This document shows, piece by piece, positions 1 through 4,739 of a stretch of 12,994 nt of DNA (position 1 is its first letter; each line of letters begins with the position of its first letter). The stretch lies in contig JASLNX010000079.1 of NCBI GenBank assembly GCA_030745815.1, forward strand, positions 1 to 12,994, given 5' to 3'. Below the pieces are notes generated by a model. That model did not search any database and was not told where the DNA came from. It saw only the letters and a program-made list of their open reading frames with translations. Source of the DNA: an archaeon. GTDB lineage: Archaea; Iainarchaeota; Iainarchaeia; Iainarchaeales; GCA-2688035. A program made the position numbers and the translations under genes.

Positions 1-141
1 AGTAGGGCTTTGTAATTTGCTGTCTTTTACTCCAATTTCAAGCAAACAGTCTTCGTCTCGCTTTTCAACGGTTGCAACCGCCATTACCATTGGGCCAAGG
101 CACGGGCCTCGTCCAGCCTCATCAATTCCTGCAATTAGCAT
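1..141 (-). CDS. rnhB: Ribonuclease HII, N-terminal part (cut by window edge)
   Basis: RNase HII cleaves the RNA strand of RNA-DNA hybrids and removes single ribonucleotides and primers from DNA in the cytoplasm. Only the first 47 residues are visible; the rest lies beyond position 1. They begin MLIAGIDEAGRGPCLGPMV, the N-terminal signature of type 2 RNase H, with the first catalytic Asp and Glu in the DEAGRG segment (D7, E8). A KDSK segment at about residues 39-42 matches the conserved second block, which also carries a substrate-contacting Lys. The ATG at 141 is chosen because the motif starts at once after it and an ATTTATTA box lies about 22-29 nt upstream, as for a leaderless mRNA. It is downstream of tfb on the same strand, separated by a T-rich tract, and so probably has its own transcript. 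Identity is confident; the length and the later active-site Asp residues cannot be checked. Confidence 0.93.
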   Translation of the reverse strand, partial: MLIAGIDEAGRGPCLGPMVMAVATVEKRDEDCLLEIGVKDSKLQSPT

Positions 142-162
142 GAATTAGTTGTTATGGGGAGA

Positions 163-170
163 TAATAAAT
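163..170 (-). promoter_or_regulatory. TATA-like box for rnhB
   Basis: Read on the minus strand this is ATTTATTA, centred about 25 nt before the rnhB ATG at 141. That spacing fits an archaeal TATA box driving a leaderless transcript. No ribosome binding site is visible between it and the start, which agrees with that reading. Confidence 0.5.
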
Positions 171-180
171 TCTTTTCTGA

Positions 181-192
181 AAAGAAAAAAAA
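181..192 (-). terminator. T-rich terminator after tfb
   Basis: On the minus strand this reads as eight T, one C, then three T, starting about 20 nt after the tfb stop codon. Archaeal RNA polymerase terminates at such oligo-T tracts without needing a hairpin. It sits just before the rnhB TATA-like box and would separate the two transcripts. Confidence 0.55.
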
Positions 193-211
193 GTAGAGAT
201 CGCTACAACCC

Positions 212-1120
212 TTAGGCTGCAACGTCAATATCTAATCTTTTCTTGAGTTCCCTGTACCTGTTCCTGATTGTTACCTCTGTTACTCCTGCAACATTGGCAA
301 CCTCTTTTTGGGTTCTTCTCTCTCCCTTTAGAAGGCCTGCAATGTATACTGCAGCTGCAGCGACCCCTGTTGGGCCCCTTCCTGAAATAAGGCCTTTTTT
401 GATTGCCTCTTCAAGGATTTTTCTGCCTTCTTCTTGCACTTCACCGCTGAGGTTTAATTCTGATGCAAACCTTGGGATGTAGTGGATTGGGTTGGTGAGG
501 GGGACATCAAGCTTTAGCTCTCTCACAAGGAATCTGTAGGTTCTTCCAATTTCCTTTTTTGTGAGGCCACTTGCTTCTGCCATCTCGTTAAGAGTTCTTG
601 GAACGTGATACGTTCTACAAACAGTGTAGAGAACTGCTGCAACAACTGCTTCAATTAATCTTCCCCTAATAAGGCCTTTTTTTACAGTTTTTCTGTAAAG
701 AAGAGCTGCTGCCTCAACCAGTGATTCAGGGATGTTCAAATAAGAAGCAACCCTTCTAAGTTCGGTTAAAGCAATACTTAGGTTTCTTTGCATACTAGAA
801 CTAATACTTGCTCTCTTATGCCACTTAATAAGTCTGTACATCTGGGCTCTGGATTTGCTGCTTAGTCTGTTTCCTCTAAGATCCGTTCCCCTTCTATCAA
901 TCATTGTTACAAGCCCTTTGTTGAGCTTAACGTACTTCATTGGAGAACCAGTTCTTGCCTGTTTTTCAAACTGGTCAGAGTCAAAGCTCCTCCACTCTTT
1001 TCCAAAATCAACGTTGTCTAAGTCTAGAATAAGTCCGCACTGCTGGCAGATCATTTCACCCTTTTCAGGATCCCTAATAATTTTCTTACTATGACACTCT
1101 GGACATTCCATTTCAGCCAT
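212..1120 (-). CDS. tfb: Transcription initiation factor B (TFB)
   Basis: TFB binds the TBP-TATA complex and the BRE element and recruits archaeal RNA polymerase. The 302-residue product has the usual length and domain order. An N-terminal zinc ribbon has Cys6, Cys9, Cys25 and Cys28 (CPEC and CQQC pairs). A B-reader/linker region (about 55-90) follows, then two cyclin folds (about 110-200 and 210-295). The second holds GRGPTGVAAAAVYIAG and a helix-turn-helix (TQKEVANVAGVTEVTIRNRY) of the type that reads the BRE. The ATG at 1120 is chosen because it is four bases from a GGTGG ribosome binding site and starts the protein just before the zinc ribbon. The frame stays open upstream to a TTG at 1213, but that extension is unlike known TFBs. 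If the TATA box at 1248-1256 is used, the leader is about 100 nt, longer than for most genes here. A solo gene, flanked by its own promoter and terminator. Confidence 0.96.
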   Translation of the reverse strand: MAEMECPECHSKKIIRDPEKGEMICQQCGLILDLDNVDFGKEWRSFDSDQFEKQARTGSPMKYVKLNKGLVTMIDRRGTDLRGNRLSSKSRAQMYRLIKWHKRASISSSMQRNLSIALTELRRVASYLNIPESLVEAAALLYRKTVKKGLIRGRLIEAVVAAVLYTVCRTYHVPRTLNEMAEASGLTKKEIGRTYRFLVRELKLDVPLTNPIHYIPRFASELNLSGEVQEEGRKILEEAIKKGLISGRGPTGVAAAAVYIAGLLKGERRTQKEVANVAGVTEVTIRNRYRELKKRLDIDVAA

Positions 1121-1124
1121 TAAA

Positions 1125-1129
1125 CCACC
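1125..1129 (-). promoter_or_regulatory. Ribosome binding site deciding the tfb start
   Basis: GGTGG on the minus strand, four bases upstream of the ATG at 1120. It complements the anti-Shine-Dalgarno end of archaeal 16S rRNA. It is the main reason to prefer this start over the in-frame ATG at 1141 and the TTG at 1213, neither of which has a comparable site. Confidence 0.7.
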
Positions 1130-1247
1130 TTTTTTTAACATTTTTAATTTTTTCTCAAAATCTGATAAGCTTAGGAAACACCCTACAATTAACACACTCG
1201 CATCTAAAGCCAATCCGTTAATCTAGAATAAGGGCATATAAGCTGTC

Positions 1248-1256
1248 TATATATAA
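1248..1256 (-). promoter_or_regulatory. TATA box, probable tfb promoter
   Basis: The minus strand reads TTATATATA here, the best TATA match in the gap between tfb and the upstream small gene. Transcription would begin near 1227, leaving a leader of roughly 105 nt before the ribosome binding site at 1125-1129. A second AT-rich box (TTTATAAA, about 1271-1278) lies just upstream and is an alternative. Confidence 0.5.
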
Positions 1257-1324
1257 CTGCGCGTCTTATCCTTTATAAATGTTTGTTTTTGTGGGGTTTT
1301 GTAGGTAAATTCGAATTTGGCCCA

Positions 1325-1522
1325 TTATTCGGTTTTTCTTCGGTCTGTGCCAGAACGCCTGTTTGCTTTGCGGGTGTTTGGTGAAAGTTTAGTTGCAGGC
1401 CGAGACTCCGAGGTTGCTGGCACAACTCTTATGTACTGCGGTTGGCCACCTCGCTCTACCGGTTCCTGTTGAGCTATTCTTCGTACTTTCCATCTCCTAT
1501 CGCGGCCTCGTGATTTTGGCAT
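1325..1522 (-). CDS. Small Arg-rich protein of unknown function
   Basis: A 65-residue, strongly basic and hydrophilic protein starting MPKSRGRDRRWKVRR and ending in an NRRSGTDRRKTE tail. There are no Cys residues and no hydrophobic segment, so it is likely cytoplasmic, possibly binding nucleic acid or the ribosome. I do not recognise a family. Evidence that it is real: an ATG with GTGA about six bases upstream (the same arrangement as eS8), and a TATA-like box at 1556-1564 that would give a leader of about 13 nt. It lies between a small membrane-protein gene and tfb, all on the minus strand, with no overlap. The coding region is richer in G+C than its flanks and shares short words (GTTGGCCAC, GTTTGGTGAA) with the GC-rich island at 2064-2165. 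It could therefore instead be part of an untranslated structured element. Function unknown; coding status moderately likely. Confidence 0.5.
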   Translation of the reverse strand: MPKSRGRDRRWKVRRIAQQEPVERGGQPQYIRVVPATSESRPATKLSPNTRKANRRSGTDRRKTE

Positions 1523-1555
1523 TTAAATTCACTAGTAAAATAAGTGCTTTAAGAG

Positions 1556-1564
1556 AATTTAAAT
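1556..1564 (-). promoter_or_regulatory. TATA-like box upstream of the small Arg-rich gene
   Basis: ATTTAAATT on the minus strand, followed by CTCTT. The same extended element, ATTTAAATTC(C/T)CTT, occurs at 2721-2734 upstream of rps8e. Its centre is about 38 nt from the ATG at 1522, so transcription would start about 13 nt before the ATG. Confidence 0.45.
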
Positions 1565-1578
1565 GTTGCCTTGAACCA

Positions 1579-1610
1579 TGGCGAAGTGGCGTAAGCCCTG
1601 AACTTTTACT
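1579..1610. repeat. 32-nt imperfect repeat, copy 1
   Basis: Matches 2160-2191 at 25 of 32 positions without gaps (counted by hand). The shared core on the plus strand includes CCCTGAA. This copy overlaps the stop codon (1606-1608) of the membrane-protein gene and runs into the gap before the small Arg-rich gene. No function recognised. Confidence 0.5.
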
Positions 1611-2019
1611 TAATGGTTCCAGCTGAAAAGAACTTTCTGCTTTTAAATAAAAGTACCAAAATTATAACGTTCAAAACTATTGGAACAATTTCTCCGAATA
1701 TGAGAACGAAATAGGATTGGGTTGTAAGTGGCCCAACTTGGCTATTCCAAAAAGAGAGATTTAGATATAGCGTATTTGCACTGTATGCAAGAGTTAAAAG
1801 TGTTACAACTGACACAATTAGAATGCCCAGTTTCTTCTTTGAGTTGAAAAGCCACAGCCCCAACGCTCCAAGAACTAAAAACACTAAAAACACAATTTTA
1901 AAAGGAATAGAAAAGGAATCAAAAGACAGTTGACCCAGAAACAAGTCAAAAACCCAAGTTAACGCCAAGGACAGAACAAGTAGCAGAAACAAAATTATTG
2001 AATATGTTTTTAGTTGCAT
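1606..2019 (-). CDS. Small four-helix membrane protein of unknown function
   Basis: A 137-residue, highly hydrophobic protein with four likely membrane helices at about residues 5-27, 41-58, 64-86 and 101-124. Short loops separate them, and there is a basic loop (NSKKK, 59-63) and a basic C-terminus. No Cys, His pairs or known transporter motif is visible, and no family is recognised. The ATG at 2019 is preferred: a TATA-like box preceded by a CGAAAG BRE-like sequence lies about 31 nt upstream, as for a near-leaderless mRNA. An in-frame TTG at 2040 would add seven polar residues; an AGGAG lies only one base before it, too close for a normal ribosome binding site. It sits between the GC-rich island after rps8e and the Arg-rich gene. 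The stop codon is inside the 32-nt repeat. Probably real because of the clear membrane topology. Confidence 0.65.
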   Translation of the reverse strand: MQLKTYSIILFLLLVLSLALTWVFDLFLGQLSFDSFSIPFKIVFLVFLVLGALGLWLFNSKKKLGILIVSVVTLLTLAYSANTLYLNLSFWNSQVGPLTTQSYFVLIFGEIVPIVLNVIILVLLFKSRKFFSAGTIK

Positions 2020-2045
2020 TCTATTGTTATTAAAGTCCAAACTCC

Positions 2046-2054
2046 TATTTTATT
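2046..2054 (-). promoter_or_regulatory. TATA-like box with BRE for the small membrane-protein gene
   Basis: The minus strand reads CGAAAG then AATAAAATA, a purine-rich BRE-like sequence followed by an AT box centred about 31 nt before the ATG at 2019. The placement supports a transcript starting close to that ATG. Confidence 0.4.
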
Positions 2055-2063
2055 CTTTCGCCC

Positions 2064-2165
2064 ACAGATAACCGCCCGGTAGGGCTGGCGAGTGGACTGT
2101 GGCGTTGGCCACGGCGGCGGCGATTGGTTGCGTTGGCCACGGTGAGGTGTAGTGGCGTTTGGTGA
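2064..2165. other. GC-rich structured intergenic island, possible ncRNA
   Basis: This gap between rps8e and the small membrane-protein gene is far richer in G+C than its surroundings (66 of 100 bases at 2061-2160, counted by hand). It contains the 13-base direct repeat GCGTTGGCCACGG at 2102-2114 and 2130-2142. Two short hairpins can be drawn: GCCC-GGTA-GGGC (2074-2085), and CTGTGGC with GCCACGG around a GTTG loop (2097-2114). In AT-rich archaea such islands often mark structured RNA genes. However, I find no tRNA, no clear C/D or H/ACA boxes, and nothing like RNase P or SRP RNA. The strand is unknown. An alternative is a structured 3' UTR or processing site of the rps8e transcript. No ATG-started reading frame fits. 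Confidence 0.4.
2102..2142. repeat. Pair of 13-base direct repeats in the GC-rich island
   Basis: GCGTTGGCCACGG occurs at 2102-2114 and again, exactly, at 2130-2142 (28-base offset). The inner GTTGGCCAC also occurs at 1441-1449, inside the small Arg-rich gene. Confidence 0.8.
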
Positions 2166-2191
2166 AGCTGTGTAATCCCTGAATCTTTACT
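2160..2191. repeat. 32-nt imperfect repeat, copy 2
   Basis: Partner of 1579-1610 (25 of 32 identical, no gaps). It lies about 30 nt after the rps8e stop codon and abuts the GC-rich island. Both copies thus follow the 3' end of a minus-strand gene, suggesting a role in 3' end formation or a small dispersed element. This is inference. Confidence 0.5.
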
Positions 2192-2222
2192 GAAGAGTTT
2201 AAGGTGAAGGAGAAGTTGGTTG

Positions 2223-2645
2223 TTATTTCTTTTTTTCTTGTTGGGTTATTAGGGTTGCTTGGACTTGGCCTTGTTGGCCTGGTCTTGAGGTTACTTTTGC
2301 TTTTTCTTCTTTGCCGCCGAGTTTTACTTTGAGTATTGCGCCTTTTGTGATTATGTTTCGTCTTACAAATAGTCTGTTTGCGTTGTTTTCTTCAACGGTT
2401 AGTATTTCTGCTTTGCCGACCTTTTTTGTTTTGGGGTCTGCAATGCTTGCGAATTTGGCTCGCCTTTCCTTTACTTTGGTGGTTGAGCCTCTTCCCTTTG
2501 TTACAGTTCGCCTTTCTTCTTCGTCGGTTATTACTGTGTGGGTTGGAAGCCCGCCCTTTTCGGTTAGCCTTTTGTCTCGCCTTCGTTTGGCTGTTCTGAT
2601 TCCACCAGAGGACTTTCTTCTTGCTTTCTCATGCCATTGAGTCAT
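2223..2645 (-). CDS. rps8e: Small ribosomal subunit protein eS8
   Basis: A 30S subunit protein shared by archaea and eukaryotes. The 140-residue product has the family's layout. The N-terminus is WHEKARRKSSGG followed by the basic TAKRRRDKR stretch, then a central RGSTTKVKERRAKFASIADP segment. The diagnostic block FVRRNIITKGAILKVKLGG (about 93-111) and the C-terminal VTSRPGQQGQVQATLI motif complete it. It is slightly longer than the commonest archaeal form (about 125-130) through a Lys/Gln-rich tail. The ATG at 2645 has GTGA about five bases upstream. Upstream AT boxes at 2726-2734, about 2706-2715 and about 2683-2692 are all possible promoters, giving leaders of roughly 60, 40 or 17 nt. GH130 lies upstream on the same strand with a 116-bp gap, so separate transcription is likely. 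Not in a ribosomal operon here. Confidence 0.97.
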   Translation of the reverse strand: MTQWHEKARRKSSGGIRTAKRRRDKRLTEKGGLPTHTVITDEEERRTVTKGRGSTTKVKERRAKFASIADPKTKKVGKAEILTVEENNANRLFVRRNIITKGAILKVKLGGKEEKAKVTSRPGQQGQVQATLITQQEKKK

Positions 2646-2719
2646 AAAATCACTTCAAAACAACGTTTTTGGGGCAAAATTCGGTTATTTGTGCCCGTTA
2701 ACTTGAATATTTACGCTGG

Positions 2720-2780
2720 CAAGGGAATTTAAATCTTTGGTTTGCCCCGGGCATCAGGGTTTTATTCAAGGGAATTTAAA
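2720..2780. repeat. Pair of 14-base direct repeats around the GH130 3' end
   Basis: CAAGGGAATTTAAA occurs at 2720-2733 and exactly again at 2767-2780, 47 bases apart. The first copy contains the proposed rps8e TATA box; the second lies in the last codons of the GH130 gene. The second could be an alternative or ancestral promoter. Confidence 0.75.
2726..2734 (-). promoter_or_regulatory. TATA-like box upstream of rps8e
   Basis: ATTTAAATT on the minus strand, continuing as CCCTTG. This gives a TATA centre 85 nt before the rps8e ATG and a predicted leader of about 60 nt. The 14-base word containing it (2720-2733) recurs exactly at 2767-2780. Weaker AT boxes nearer the gene compete with it, so the assignment is uncertain. 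Confidence 0.4.
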
Positions 2781-3877
2781 ATGTCCTTTATTGCCATTTT
2801 TCTAACGGTGATTCTGCTGTCTGCTCCGCCTGAGTAAACCAAAAGGTCTTTTCCCTGGTTTGCAGTGACCACTCCTGTTGGAAACACAACCTGTTCCATA
2901 AATCCCTTCTTTTCAGTTTTTGGATCAGGCAAAAACAAAGGTTTGTTAACAGGGCTTCTTGCAAGAATCTTTTCAGGGTTTTTTGCGTCAAAAAGCAGTG
3001 CGCCGGCGCTGTAGATTTTTTTAGAGTCAGGGTCTCTTGCTCTGCTTAAACGAACTCCGTGGTAGAGCTCCAAGTATCCTTCCTTTATTTTGATTGGGAT
3101 TGTTCCAGGCCCAATTCTTAAAGAGTCCCAGCCTGTTTCGCGGGGGGCAAGAAGTGTTTTGTCTCGGCCCCAGTAAATGAGGTCTTTTGAGTAGGAAATC
3201 CAAATGCTTGGTTTGTCAAAAATCATTGCGCCCTCTGGCCGGTGAAGTGCTACGTAGTATCCCTTGATTTTTTCTGGAAAAAGCACAACATCCTTATTCT
3301 GTTGCCTAAAAATTATGCCGTGTCTTGTCCAGCCTTGAAGGTTTTTTGAGGTGGCAAGAGATGTTGAGACTCCGCTTTTTGCTGAAACGCTTACATAGGT
3401 CATTGCGTAAAAGTTGTCTCTTTTAAAGTGGGTTATTCTTGGGTCTTCAACTCCAAGGTCTCCGTCGGTTCCGCAGCCGCAAAAGTCGTGTTCTGTTCCA
3501 AGTTTTTCAACAAACATTCCTGTTTCGTCAAGATAAATTTTTCTAAGGTGTGAGAGTGTTGGAAGTTTCCACATTCCAAATTTTGTGTGAAACCCTTGTT
3601 CTTCAATTGTTCCAGTTGTTCTTGGAATCTTTTCTGTTTTCATTTTAGGGTGCTTTTCTGTTCCAGCCATTTTTGCTGAGATAAAATAGCGTTTTCCGTG
3701 AATTGGGGTTTCGGCAACTCTTGCCATTAGTAAAACTTTGCCGTTTGGAAGCCTTACTGCTCCAGGGTTAAAAACTCCTCTTACTCGCATTTCAGGAATT
3801 GACGGCTTTATGTCCTTTGGTTCAATTAACAAAGTTGGTTTCTCTTTTATTGCTGCTTTTGCTGCTTTTTTCATCAC
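2762..3877 (-). CDS. GH130-family beta-mannoside phosphorylase/hydrolase
   Basis: GH130 enzymes act on beta-linked mannosides, mostly by phosphorolysis that releases mannose 1-phosphate. The 371-residue product is normal in length for a five-bladed beta-propeller of this family. Visible landmarks: VFNPGAVRLPNGKVLLMARV (35-54), GVEDPRI (142-148) with Asp145 the likely proton donor, KDVVLFPEKIKGYYVALHRP (195-214), GPGTIPIK...YHGV (256-275), and the closing FPTGVV...YSGGADSRI segment (332-356). There is no signal peptide, so it should be cytoplasmic. The substrate cannot be told; surface glycan or mannan breakdown products are possible, and no sugar transporter lies beside it. Two ATGs stand in tandem (3877 and 3874). 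An AAAAATTAAAAA box 21-32 nt upstream suggests a leaderless message from one of them. It is divergent from the ABC operon. An unusual DFCGCG motif (131-136) precedes the catalytic region. Confidence 0.9.
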   Translation of the reverse strand: MMKKAAKAAIKEKPTLLIEPKDIKPSIPEMRVRGVFNPGAVRLPNGKVLLMARVAETPIHGKRYFISAKMAGTEKHPKMKTEKIPRTTGTIEEQGFHTKFGMWKLPTLSHLRKIYLDETGMFVEKLGTEHDFCGCGTDGDLGVEDPRITHFKRDNFYAMTYVSVSAKSGVSTSLATSKNLQGWTRHGIIFRQQNKDVVLFPEKIKGYYVALHRPEGAMIFDKPSIWISYSKDLIYWGRDKTLLAPRETGWDSLRIGPGTIPIKIKEGYLELYHGVRLSRARDPDSKKIYSAGALLFDAKNPEKILARSPVNKPLFLPDPKTEKKGFMEQVVFPTGVVTANQGKDLLVYSGGADSRITVRKMAIKDILNSLE

Positions 3878-3897
3878 TAAGAGTATGCGTTACCTGC

Positions 3898-3909
3898 TTT
3901 TTAATTTTT
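3898..3909 (-). promoter_or_regulatory. TATA-like box for the GH130 gene
   Basis: The minus strand reads GGGG then AAAAATTAAAAA, ending about 21 nt before the ATG at 3877. Position and composition fit an archaeal TATA box for a leaderless transcript. It shares the 3878-3998 intergenic region with the divergent ABC promoter. Confidence 0.45.
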
Positions 3910-3966
3910 CCCCTGTTTCAATTTTGCAAAAGGTCTTCATTGGGGGCAAGTAGTGGCCAGTGCAAT

Positions 3967-3975
3967 AATTATATA
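3967..3975 (+). promoter_or_regulatory. TATA box for the ABC transporter operon
   Basis: AATTATATA centred 28 nt before the ATG at 3999, with no ribosome binding site between them. This is one of the clearest TATA boxes in the window and fits a leaderless mRNA starting at or next to that ATG. Confidence 0.6.
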
Positions 3976-3998
3976 CCTCTTTTACCTATTGTTTGACA

Positions 3999-4739
3999 AT
4001 GAATGCACTTGAAGTTAATAAAATAACCAAGAGTTATGGTAAATTCAAAGTTCTTGATGGGGTTTCACTTAAGCTTCCTGAAGGGGAAATATTTGGGTTT
4101 TTGGGGCCGAATGGGGCGGGCAAATCAACACTAATAAGGATTCTTTTGGATTTTGAAAAGCAGGATTCAGGAAGTTTTTCTTTTTCTTTGGCTGGAAAAA
4201 AGCTTTTGAATAAAGAGGTTAAAAAAAAGGTTTCCATAGTGCCGCAGGATTTGTGCTTTTATTTGGACTTCTCTGTTGAAAAAAACCTTGAAATTATGGG
4301 TGCGCTCTATGGTTTGGGCGGAATTAAATTACATGAACGAATAGAGCGTCTTCTTGAAACCTGGAGTCTTAAACGGTTTAGGTCGCGAAGAGCAAAAAAT
4401 CTTTCAGGCGGATACAAGCGCTTGCTCAACCTTGCGTGTGGGCTGATAAACGACCCAGCTATAATTTTCTTGGACGAGCCCACTGTTGGTCTTGATCCAA
4501 AGATTAGGAAAACCTTTTGGAAAAAAATAGTCCAGCTTAGAACTAAGGGCAAGACAATAATTATTACAACTCACTACATGGACGAGGCCGAGGTATTGTG
4601 TGACAGAGTTGCGTTGATTGTTAAGGGCAAAATTGCAGAAGAGTTGTCTGTTTCGGATTTGCGTAAAAATCGCAAAAAACTAGAGGATCTATTTATCAAA
4701 ATTGTTGAAGAGCAGGGGATAAAGCGTGAAGATATTTAG
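3999..4739 (+). CDS. ABC transporter ATP-binding protein (ABC-2 exporter type)
   Basis: Cytoplasmic ATPase that powers the permease encoded next. In 246 residues all nucleotide-binding motifs are present in order: Walker A GPNGAGKST (about 37-45), Q-loop VPQD (about 81-84), signature LSGGYKRLLNLA (about 137-148), Walker B IIFLDEPTVGLD (about 157-168), and the H-loop Thr-Thr-His in TTHYMDEAE. The YMDEAE sequence after the H-loop is typical of CcmA/DrrA-type exporter ATPases. The signature has Tyr-Lys in place of the commoner Gln-Gln/Gln-Arg, a mild variation. The ATG at 3999 is chosen over the in-frame TTG at 3993 because it sits 28 nt from the TATA box. The gene overlaps the permease start by 14 bp, showing translational coupling. 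The substrate is unknown. Confidence 0.95.
   Translation: MNALEVNKITKSYGKFKVLDGVSLKLPEGEIFGFLGPNGAGKSTLIRILLDFEKQDSGSFSFSLAGKKLLNKEVKKKVSIVPQDLCFYLDFSVEKNLEIMGALYGLGGIKLHERIERLLETWSLKRFRSRRAKNLSGGYKRLLNLACGLINDPAIIFLDEPTVGLDPKIRKTFWKKIVQLRTKGKTIIITTHYMDEAEVLCDRVALIVKGKIAEELSVSDLRKNRKKLEDLFIKIVEEQGIKREDI

Noticed and set aside
243..482. Plus-strand frames opposite tfb, eS8 and GH130 (for example 243-482, 2311-2640)
   Set aside because: They are antisense to strongly recognised genes, their translations look like no family, and they lack start signals.
1121..1213. N-terminal extension of TFB from a TTG at 1213, giving 333 residues
   Set aside because: The extra 31 residues do not resemble TFB, while the ATG at 1120 has a GGTGG site and starts just before the zinc ribbon.
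2020..2040. TTG start for the small membrane protein
   Set aside because: The AGGAG is only one base from the TTG, and the ATG at 2019 is at leaderless distance from a TATA-like box.
2097..2191. C/D box or tRNA-like RNA in the island and 32-nt motif
   Set aside because: CTGA words are present but no proper RTGATGA C box is correctly spaced, and no cloverleaf or T-arm consensus could be drawn.
2050..2222. Open stretch of about 60 codons on the minus strand through the GC-rich island
   Set aside because: It has no ATG and no ribosome binding site, and the translated sequence is low-complexity Ala/Pro without a recognisable family. A GC-rich stretch is open by chance more often.
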